In this document: one piece after another, positions 1 to 7,414 of the stretch
Position numbering within the stretch: the stretch's first letter is position 1
Layout of the letters: every line of letters starts with the position of its first letter
Assembly: GCA_900073065.1 (NCBI GenBank)
Contig: FJOG01000021.1
Coordinates: forward strand, 525,742-537,168
From: Phialocephala subalpina
Lineage: Eukaryota > Ascomycota > Leotiomycetes > Helotiales > Mollisiaceae
DNA: 11,427 nt
Direction of reading: 5' to 3'
Translations under genes and position numbers: made by a program
Notes under the pieces: model-generated
What the model was told of the DNA's origin: nothing
Databases searched by the model: none
The model's input: only the letters and a program-made list of their open reading frames with translations

Positions 1-464
1 TTAATATTTATTAAATAAATAAAATTATCAAAAGAATTTAATTTAAAGGTTATAAAGTTTATCGAATATATAATGCGACTAATTAATAAAATTAAGCGAA
101 AATATTAAATATATCGATTATATATTTATTCCCAAGAAAAATTAAATAAAACTATTAAATCAAAAGAAAAGAAAATGAAAAATAATTATATTCGATATTA
201 TTTAATAAAAATATAATAAAATATTAGAATAAGTTCAATAATATTTATAGAATTAAAAAATAAAAATTTATAAATAAATTTGCGGTATAATATTCTTGTA
301 TTAACCCTTACTAGAAATATAATTCGCGTAATAATATTTATACACGCAAATTATCCATGAGATTAACTCGTAAATCTAAACGTTATATCAATTGAAATAT
401 AATCAGAGATGGAAATTCGAATATTATTTCGCTAGGACTTTTAATTTTCGGACTACGGCAATAC
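1..464. repeat. A+T-rich RIP-like block, no gene
   Basis: This stretch is almost wholly A and T, with stop codons in all frames and very few CpA or TpG dinucleotides, the pattern RIP leaves in duplicated DNA of ascomycetes. I see no coding segment, RNA gene or clear repeat unit in it. The original repeat cannot be identified by eye. Confidence 0.7.
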
Positions 465-545
465 GGCAGGGCAAAGACCAAGGGCAAAGGCGGAGGCAAA
501 GGCAGGGGGAAAAGGCAAGGGGCAAAGGCAGGGGCAAAGCCACGT
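465..545. repeat. Degenerate GGCAAA-type purine-rich minisatellite
   Basis: About 80 bases are built from imperfect GGCAAAGG / GGCAGGGG words on the plus strand, with G runs of two to five separated by A-rich spacers. The tract is strongly G+C-richer than the flanks and keeps CpA dinucleotides that the flanks have lost. A 71-codon open frame crosses it (392-607), but the peptide is low-complexity Arg/Gln/Lys/Gly without a recognisable domain, so I do not call it a gene. Several G runs could allow a G-quadruplex on the plus strand. Confidence 0.55.
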
Positions 546-1640
546 GTTTTGCGAAGATAAGCATTACGATCGTATGTGGCTTTCTTTCAAATAATATCGC
601 CTTATAATTATAATCTGATATCTCTCGAACTATTGGCTTGGCATTTGTCTAGGCTCTATTATTCAATTATACTTTATTTCTTAGTATATTTTTGATGCTA
701 ATATATTACGCATTAGATTAATCGATAGAGTTACGATTGAGATTTATATATAATTTATATTATTAAACAAAATATATAGCTACCAAAACCAAGCTAATAA
801 AGAATTTATTATACCGCGATTTAATTACGCGTTACAAAGGAAAAAATAACAAGTTTTAACCGGTTATAATATAATTTGATATTAGATTTATAATAATAAA
901 TATTATTATCTTTCTTTTTGCGATTATAATAAATCAAGTGAATATTTTTAAGGGTTTTATCTTTTTATATTAATTTTCTTAGTTTAAATCCTTTAATTTA
1001 ATATTTAATTTACTCGATTTTATTTCTTGATTATTATTTGTAATTCAAAGTTTATTTTAATATTCCTTAATTATATTATTCTCTTAATATTCCATTCTTA
1101 ATTTTCGACTTTATTATTTATTCTTAGAAGGGAAAATAATAGAAAAGAATTAAATAAACTTTATAAGTTTAATCTTAGGAAATACTTTTAACGAAAAGAA
1201 AGCAAAAATAAAGTCAAATAACGATTTACTTATAACTCCAAGTAAAGAAACTCGAGGTATTTCCGAAAACTTTTTAATTATTAATATGAATCCAAAGAAA
1301 TTTAAATAATAAATAAAAATTATTAAAGAATTTTCTTTACGAGATATTATTAATTAGAAATAAATAATAATTATTTTATTTATCTTTAATTTTATTTTCT
1401 TATTCGCACTTAATAATATTATTATAATTAATATTCAACTTATTATTATCTTATATTTTAATAATATTAAAAACTTTATTTGGCTTTTTATAATTTTCCT
1501 TATTGGTATTATTATTATTAATTTAATTTAGAGCAAAATATTCGATTAGTTTAATACTAAATAAATTTATATTTTATACGTTTTATTTTTCGAATTTGGT
1601 TTTATTATTTGCGATATTATATTATTTATAAATATTCTAA
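546..1640. repeat. A+T-rich RIP-like block, no gene
   Basis: A continuation of the A+T-rich sequence, with stops in every frame and no open frame long enough to support. It directly abuts the left LTR at 1641. No internal tandem structure is obvious beyond simple TAA/TTA runs. It is probably an old, heavily mutated transposon remnant of unidentifiable family. Confidence 0.65.
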
Positions 1641-1764
1641 TGTTACGGTCATATGCACGTAACCTTATATTCTCTATATAATATTTTTATAACCAAGGTT
1701 TCTTAACTTTAACCATTAACCATTAATATTATTATTACTTCAACTAACCGTAACTTCCGTTACA
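1641..1764 (+). repeat. Left LTR (more mutated copy)
   Basis: This is a direct repeat of 2551-2685. It shares the first 20 bases and the last 17 or so exactly. Differences from the right copy are transitions, mostly T or A here against C or G there, plus a net 11-bp shorter A+T stretch before the final segment. The CTCTATATA motif (1672-1680) may be the LTR promoter TATA box. Confidence 0.75.
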
Positions 1765-2181
1765 ATTATAGTAGTAATGCCTCATAAGTCTTAAGACCTC
1801 CCTGAAAACCTGCTGATTAATCCTTTTATCTCTACGCGCTTTCGCCAATCAAATCGCTTACAAATTCGACGATTTATCGCCATTTTAATCGAACGAACCT
1901 ACGCCGTCTACTAAAGGCCTATAGCTCTTCCCTCACGATAAGCTCTCTCTATCGATCTTCAAGCTTCTCTTACAACGAGCACGCTCTTTCTAAAACGACC
2001 TTAACTCGATATAAAGTCCGCTGAGCTCTTTATTGAGTACTTAGCCCTACCCCCGCTCTGCGAGAGCACTCTCGATTACTACGAGTCTACCGACAGCTTT
2101 CGACGTTTCTACAAGCTCTACGAGCCTCTATAAGCCTTCGAACCTACCGCTCGACCGATCTAATCGACTCCGTCGCTCTAG

Positions 2182-2259
2182 AGCTCTCTTTGAGCCTCCG
2201 CCAGCTCTCTGAGCCTCCGCCAGCTCTCTAAGCCTACGCTAGCTCTCTAAGCCTCTGCC
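2182..2259 (+). repeat. Four-copy 19-21-bp tandem repeat
   Basis: Consecutive units of the form AGCTCTCT-(G/A)AGCC-TCCGCC occupy 2182-2202 (21 nt, with two extra T), 2203-2221, 2222-2240 and 2241-2259, followed by a broken fifth start (AGCTCTAC). Units differ from one another by one to four bases. Nineteen is not a multiple of three, so the repeat is unlikely to encode a regular peptide repeat. Confidence 0.8.
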
Positions 2260-2386
2260 AGCTCTACAACCGACGTTATAGCATACTCTTATGCTACTTC
2301 GACTGCCCTATACTACCCTTTGCTCCTAAGCATCGATCCCTACGCTCGAATGCCTACAAAACGATGCTCTGACTCCTCATTTGATG

Positions 2387-2423
2387 CCTTAAGCATTAAG
2401 AACATGAAACACATGGCTTAAGG
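2387..2423. repeat. Inverted repeat, 8-bp perfect arms
   Basis: CCTTAAGC (2387-2394) and GCTTAAGG (2416-2423) are exact reverse complements around a 21-nt loop, inside the LTR element. The arms could form an RNA hairpin. A second small hairpin (GTACTG-AGGG-CAGTAC, 2509-2524) lies just ahead of the right LTR. Confidence 0.55.
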
Positions 2424-2550
2424 ATAAGCATATGGACGAGAGGATAAACGAGAAGATAATTCTGCGACGAGTACATAGAATAGCACTATAGAATAAGTGC
2501 GTTCGGATGTACTGAGGGCAGTACGACACTCTTTTAAACGAAGGGCATAT

Positions 2551-2685
2551 TGTTACGGTCATATGCACGTGACCTCACATTCTCTATATAGTATCTCCAT
2601 AGCCGAGGTTTCTTAACTTCAATTATCAACCATCAATTATATCAATATTATATCATCACTTCAATTAACCGTAACTTCCGTTACA
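2551..2685 (+). repeat. Right LTR (better preserved copy)
   Basis: The partner of 1641-1764. It retains CACGTGACC, a CTCTATATAGTA segment and the TGTTACGG / CCGTTACA ends. It is immediately preceded by a purine-rich stretch, consistent with a 3' LTR of a plus-oriented element. Confidence 0.75.
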
Positions 2686-3461
2686 TCAAATTAAAAATTA
2701 AATTTAAATATTTAGAAATAAATAAATAAGAAAATAAAGAATAATTAGAAAGTTTAAAAGAAAATTAATTAATTACGCAAAAAAACTAATAATAATAAGC
2801 GGGAAATTAGAATAAAAAGTAATATTTATAATAATAATCTTTTTTCCTTTTGAATAATTTGGATATTAAATTAAAATCGTGATATTTCTTTAATTATAAA
2901 TTATAATTACATTATTATTTATTTCGAGCGTTTTTTCGATTATAATAAGAATAAAATTCTCAAATTTATTCTTATTATTTCTTATATAATACGAAATATT
3001 AAAATCCAAAATAATATTATTTATAAGTATATTTATTTAAAATTAAAAATATTATATAGAATATAAAAAACAAATTATTTAAATACGCTAATAATATAAT
3101 ATATTAAATATTATTTCGAGAAAACTAATAAATATTAAAATATAATTTATTATTTCTAAGATTAAAGTATATTATTAATTAAATAAATAATTACGTTTAT
3201 ATTATACAAAATTCGCATTAATTTCTTTATATAATAAAAATTATAACTAGGAAATAATATAATCGAATAGGGTATTTATATATATAAATACTTTTTTATT
3301 TATTATAATAAGTAATTAATTATAAGATTATAACCCACGAACTTAATTATATTTACGAAGTTTCTAAATTTATTAAAGTTTACGAAATCGTTTCTCGTAA
3401 ACTAATAAAACGAGATTATTATTTTTATTATTAAATTACTAGTAATTAGATTTATATAAAG
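2686..3461. repeat. A+T-rich RIP-like block abutting a truncated gene
   Basis: The composition is nearly all A and T, with stops in all frames and no gene. The block ends abruptly at about 3461, where ordinary-composition coding sequence of the haem peroxidase pseudogene begins. The missing C-terminal part of that gene is not found anywhere in this block. Confidence 0.7.
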
Positions 3462-5194
3462 GAGGGCCTGCTCGATGTCGCCGTAGACTTCGCGCAGCTT
3501 CTGCGCCAGCTCCATGTTACCACCCGTCAGCTCCTCGAAGGTTTTTGGTGCTGGCATACGCAGGAGCCGTCGGAACTGGTTCGCCGCGCTCGCGGTCACG
3601 CAGGATATCTACGGTGCCCATATCTCGAACCTGGCCATCCGGCGTAGTCAGATGGCGCAGAAAGTTGGGATAGTTAAAATTGGTGATGGCGCCCGAATAG
3701 TTGATGCTGAAGGAGTAGAAAGTGTCCGCGAAAGAGAGACTGGAGTTGAGGGGCTTTTGGACCTTGTTGAAGGCCACGTCTTCGAAGGCGATGGTTGATT
3801 GGTGCTTGCCGTTGGTTGCATTGAAGAAGGCAATATCATCTACGCAGGAAAGTTAGAAGACTACCAAACAAGAGTCAGGGTTGACCTCACCAGGAATAAG
3901 TGAGTGCATTCTATACACGGACACGAACTCCTCTGTGAGAGAATACGGAACGCCGAAGTGGTCGACGCCAGAGCCAGGTATGCCGCTTATTGCGTCGCTA
4001 GATTTCGAGATTCGCCCGACGATTTTGTTCAGGGCCTCCCCAGCAATTCCCCACCAGTTTGCAGCCATACCTATCTGGAGAGCTGGATGAGCTAAGATGG
4101 CTGGCGTCCATTCCACGGTGTGGATCTTGGCCATCAGTGCCGAGTTGATGAGGCGAGCCTTGTCGAAGATTTCGTCTCTAAGCTTTTTGTCAGATCCCTT
4201 TTTCTTTCGGCTTCCTGTGTCAACTTACCCAGCCCAATCAGGATACGCCTTACGAAGCATGTCAATGGAATTGTGCTCCAACACAAACAGCGTATGTAGC
4301 ATTTCCATACCGATCCACCAGTTATTGTTGAATCCAGTCTTGGGATTGCCGTCGCTATCGCGAGGTAGGAACGCCTCCCTGCCACCCTTTGTGATCATCA
4401 ACTTCCCGTCCGGGTTTGTCGTTCGCAGACTCTGTGTGACAGTTTCGGACGAGCCGTAAATCTGCGAGCCATCCCACCACGCTGTGTTCGTGTTCTTGTA
4501 TCCCGGGCACTTGATGTCAGACGGATCGAGCGTCTCGTCGGGTTTGGTGCGCGGCAATGGCATATAGCCATTGGGCCAAGCATCCCCTGGAGGGATTGGA
4601 ATATCATAGACCTCGTTGCTCTGGTACCAAAAGTCAGCAATACCAATGACAGCTTCAACCCTACACGTCCTGCAGAAACCAGAACTAGACAAGGAAAACA
4701 CTCACGCTTTCATGTTGAAACTAATCATGGGTCTGAAATTGAATCCAGGCCGCCGCAAGCAGGTTCAGACTCGTAGCGGGGATGAATCCTCCTGGCTTTC
4801 TCGTCATGAAAACCTCACTAATAGTTCTAGGGTTAGGGGACCAAAGCTCCTCCTCGGTCGGCTTCTGGGTGTACTTCCTCGGAAAGTTACGTCCGAAGCG
4901 CATCCCCGAGCAAGCCATGAGCGGTAGCTCGAGTGAGTTGAACTTGCCATCTGAGTTGCGTGCATTGAGGAACCGATGGTCTTTCATGGGCTCTCCAATC
5001 GTGTTGCCCTGCTGAGAACCGGATGCGTACCCATCGTGGAGATTGTTGGCACGCAGCTCAATGCGCAGAAAATCTAGGTTGGAGGCCCCAATGAAGCCAG
5101 GGAGCTTGTGCCATGGCACGAATAAGTTAATGAGGTGGAAGAGTTTGATGAATATCCTCTCGAGTAAGGTCGGCTGGAAGCTTGGTAATTCCAT
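3462..5194 (-). pseudogene. Decayed fatty-acid alpha-dioxygenase-like haem peroxidase
   Basis: A homologue of alpha-dioxygenases of the animal-haem-peroxidase superfamily, which add O2 at C2 of fatty acids. ATG at 5194 has an in-frame TGA shortly upstream. Exon 1 (5194-4706) carries the WHKLP and FGRN motifs and the distal haem site QTHD. Exon 2 (4620-4229) follows an 85-nt GTGAGT...CAG intron and holds TAWWDGSQIYGS. Exon 3 (from about 4182 to 3891) has AKIHTVEWTP and VYRMH, the expected Tyr radical and proximal haem His. Exon 4 starts at 3839 after a 51-nt intron with branch CTAAC. Three lesions are clear. Codon 4723-4721 is TAG where Trp is expected right after His-Asp. About 11 nt are missing near 3582, shifting frame between RERG and NQFRRLL. 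The 3' end is lost at 3462, after VYGDIEQ, removing roughly the last 140 residues. The GTAAGT/AAAAAG pair between exons 2 and 3 (4228-4183, 46 nt) joins out of frame by one base, a possible fourth lesion. No P450 domain is visible, so it is not a full Ppo-type enzyme. Confidence 0.88.
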
Positions 5195-5497
5195 TGCTAG
5201 AGGTCTTGCTAGATTTCAACGATGCAGGATCGGGGAATTGATACTCTGTATGAGTAGCAGCAAGACAAACTTGGAGCACGAGAACAAAGATCTGGACATT
5301 CAGTTCTATTTTACAAATTTACCCAGCTCTTTCCGCGGTCCCATTAGCAGCGAGGCTTCATTTGCACACTCTGAAGGAGCAGATTCCATCAGCCAAATAA
5401 CCGTGTTCTGACTCAGCTTACCGCAATTGGCGAAATCTTGGCTTTTTGCACATGTCAAACAAATGCCATGACATGTGACCATGGGCGTAAATATGTA

Positions 5498-5532
5498 GAG
5501 CTGAAGGCATGTCGTGGAGCTGAAAGCATGTC
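5498..5532 (+). repeat. Two-copy 16-bp direct repeat, period 19
   Basis: GAGCTGAAGGCATGTC (5498-5513) and GAGCTGAAAGCATGTC (5517-5532) differ at one base and are spaced by three. They lie in the shared divergent promoter and may be paired binding sites, although a chance duplication cannot be excluded. Confidence 0.6.
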
Positions 5533-5535
5533 TGA

Positions 5536-5580
5536 TGCACTCAACTGAGTAATCACACGTCTGACATACCGTTGAGTGCA
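5536..5580. promoter_or_regulatory. 10-bp perfect inverted repeat in divergent promoter
   Basis: TGCACTCAAC (5536-5545) and GTTGAGTGCA (5571-5580) are exact reverse complements with a 25-bp spacer, directly after the 16-bp direct repeat. The arrangement suits a dimeric regulator or a hairpin. No known fungal factor site is recognised. Confidence 0.5.
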
Positions 5581-5930
5581 GCCCAATTCGTGGCTTCCTC
5601 TAGGAAAACTTCCCTAACGAGTAAGTTTTAGGGCTAGAAGCTCTGGGTTGCTATTCTCCGGTATTTAGGCATGCATTCGTTGCCTACATGCTGACAGGGG
5701 TCGCAGGGTGCCCCTCTAGCACACATGCTTACCACTCAATAAGATAGGGCACTTCAATGATCATGCGCCTTACTATAAGCCGCCACCAAATTTCGACCTG
5801 GAGATTTGTGAGATGCGTTCGTAGTGTCTCTTGAACCCCTATCTATAACAGCAGGAGAATTTCAACAACTCTTTCCCAGACTCAAGCCCCTGAGCCTCAA
5901 AAACATCTCACCTCTTTTATACTGAGTATC

Positions 5931-6705
5931 ATGTATCTGGGCATATTTAACAGCCTGAGGGGTCTGTTGACCTTTGGGTCACAGGGTCGAAAACAAGAAA
6001 TTGCAGCTTTCCAATTCGACGACCATTCCTACATCCGCGGCAACATTGCCGATCGTGGCCCTTGTCCTGGCTTGAACGCACTAGCAAACCAAGGATTTCT
6101 GTGTGTTATAATGACATTGCCGCTCATAATGAATCTAACTGACATCAAATAGACCTCGCGATGGCAAGAACATCACCCTTGAACGAGTTGAAGCGGTTTT
6201 GATGTCCACCCTCCATATGGACAAGTCTCTTGCATCAAGCTTAGCTCGTAGCCTCCGCCCTCTCGTTCGGAAAGATGGTACCTTCGACCTGGTGGACATG
6301 CGAAGGCACAATGTGATTGAGCACGATATCTCGTTCACCCGACTAGACTTCCGCCAGGGTGATAACTATACATTCCAACCCGCTATGTTCAAGGCCCTAC
6401 TTGAGGATGCTGATGGCGGTTCTGTCACGATCAAGACCCTTGCTAAGACCTATGTCCGGCGTCACAAAGAGCACAAAGCGTCTGGCGGGTCTGGACTGCC
6501 GATTAATTTATGGTTTGTGAACCTACTGCAGACTGTGTCCTTCTTGAATACCGCCCAGACCGGTGGGAAGCTATCCAGGGAGACCATGACTACCTTCTAC
6601 ACGGAGGAGAGATTTCCAGATGAGATTCTGAATAATGAGAAGACTCGGACTCTGTTTGGCCTGGTGGGGAGTGCATTCATTCTCTTGTTCTATGTTGTCT
6701 TCTGA
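5931..6705 (+). CDS. Heme-thiolate peroxidase / peroxygenase (chloroperoxidase family)
   Basis: Two exons (5931-6100 and 6153-6705) join to 240 codons. The 52-nt intron has GTGTGT, branch CTAAC/CTGAC and AATAG, and splicing restores the family signature PCPGLNALAN...FLPRDGK. Cys45 in P-C-P is the expected axial thiolate ligand of the haem. E113-H114-D115 in IEHDISFTR matches the family E-G/H-D metal site near the haem propionate. Such enzymes use H2O2 to halogenate, peroxidise or oxygenate small molecules. The length suits the short (class I) subgroup. Two oddities: the usual His of the A-N-H-G segment is Gln54, and where the family has the acid-base Glu (Y-G-E in long peroxygenases) this protein reads L-L-Q, Gln183, codon 6529-6531. 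No convincing N-terminal signal peptide is seen. The last 18 residues are strongly hydrophobic and could be a tail anchor. Family assignment is firm; substrate is unknown and activity is in doubt. Confidence 0.9.
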
Positions 6706-7375
6706 AGAACTACGCTTGGGTTGTCCTATTACGAGTGTATTTTAAAGTCTTGATTCAGTGCCGGCGCGAACTGGCAAACTTTATTCATCTTTAAATTTAC
6801 TGCAGCAATTCTGGAAGAACGTAGAGCAAAAGTTGTCATTTAAAATAGGAGTGACGAAGTTATGACTTGATGACTGAATGATTGAGTACTGTTTTATTTT
6901 CCGGGACAGCAAGTGCTAAAGTCAAAGATGCTGAATACTTCGAAGCATAATCTATACAAAATTTTCCTAACTTGCTCGCCCAACTATAATCAATTCTTGT
7001 GTATCGATAGCGACACAACGCACAGAACATCCATATCCGGTGGTAACTTCCCAAATTTCAGACTCGATTTTATTATTCCAATCCTTTCTCCTCACTTCTA
7101 TCTGGACGGTTTTAGTAATACCTTTTGGGAGTGTTTTTGAGCGTAAGCTATCATTTCAGATATTAGTGTCTCACATTGTCACGAGGTTTACTTGGTACAC
7201 GCTGAAATATCCAATTTCATTCAATCGCTTCCAACTACAAAAGCTAACAAGTGCACAGTACTTGATAATAATTATAGAAGGAAAGATCGTAGAAAAGGCA
7301 AAGGCAGACAACACACAACATTCCTCAAAATCACAAAATACTGCTCGCTTTTGCTATGGTGAACAGTAATGCCCT
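6706..7375. other. Convergent intergenic region, no gene seen
   Basis: The 3' ends of the peroxygenase and the FAD oxidase genes face each other here. Open frames at 6913-7140 and 7040-7369 have no family resemblance and no initiation or splicing context, so I leave them out. Base composition is moderately A+T-rich. No RNA gene or repeat was recognised. Confidence 0.6.
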
Positions 7376-7381
7376 TTTATT
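7376..7381 (-). terminator. Polyadenylation signal AATAAA for FAD oxidase gene
   Basis: Read on the minus strand this is AATAAA, about 35 bp past the TGA stop at 7417-7415. It is well placed to direct 3'-end formation of the FAD oxidase transcript. Confidence 0.55.
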
Positions 7382-7414
7382 AGACACACCCTGCTCTCTT
7401 TCCTGGGGTCGGTC

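Larger units (their letters stand above)
1765..2550. other. Internal region of LTR element, non-coding
   Basis: This core is clearly G+C-richer than its surroundings but has stop codons throughout, on both strands. It holds a four-copy 19-21-bp tandem repeat (2182-2259) and inverted repeats at 2387-2423 and 2509-2524. Several stops are TAA or TAG, which could derive from CAA or CAG by RIP, but I could not reconstruct a recognisable retroelement protein. Confidence 0.5.
1641..2685 (+). mobile_element. Short non-autonomous LTR element (TRIM-like)
   Basis: Two similar direct repeats (1641-1764 and 2551-2685) both begin TGTTACGG and end CCGTTACA, that is TG...CA termini as in LTR retrotransposons. 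They enclose about 786 bp with no credible gag, protease, integrase or reverse-transcriptase frame. A purine-rich stretch (AAACGAAGGG, ending just before 2551) sits where a polypurine tract would be if the element runs left to right. No primer-binding site could be matched. The flanking pentamers TCTAA (1636-1640) and TCAAA (2686-2690) are at best a target duplication with one mismatch. The minus orientation is possible, because the terminal octamers are nearly inverted copies. A total of about 1.05 kb fits a terminal-repeat retrotransposon in miniature, or an internally deleted copia- or gypsy-like element. Confidence 0.65.
5195..5930. promoter_or_regulatory. Divergent intergenic region between two haem enzyme genes
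   Basis: This 736-bp region separates two gene starts facing away from each other, so it should hold both promoters. It contains a 16-bp direct repeat (5498-5532), a 10-bp perfect inverted repeat (5536-5580), palindromic CATG-rich sequence near 5467-5482 and a CTATAAC TATA-like box at 5843-5849, about 85 bp before the plus-strand ATG. The last 60 bases before that ATG are C/T-rich, as in many fungal core promoters. A long open frame overlapping 5043-5411 on the plus strand is a shadow of the pseudogene and has no family signature. Confidence 0.5.

Noticed and set aside
392..607. 71-codon open frame across the G-rich tract
   Set aside because: The peptide is a translation of a degenerate purine repeat flanked by A+T-rich DNA, with no domain and no gene context.
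1..3460. Possible tRNA, CRISPR array or centromere
   Set aside because: I saw no tRNA-like cloverleaf and no regularly spaced repeats. The A+T content alone is better explained by RIP of transposons, and a centromere cannot be judged from 3.4 kb.
3402..3599. Stand-alone small minus-strand gene of 65 codons
   Set aside because: Its NQFRRLL...VYGDIEQ part is the frameshifted continuation of the dioxygenase pseudogene, and the rest is translated A+T-rich repeat.
3514..4927. Several plus-strand open frames opposite the haem peroxidase
   Set aside because: All are antisense shadows of the minus-strand exons, which carry the conserved family motifs.
5043..5411. Plus-strand open frame overlapping the pseudogene start and promoter
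   Set aside because: It is antisense to exon 1 of the haem peroxidase, and its peptide has no independent support.
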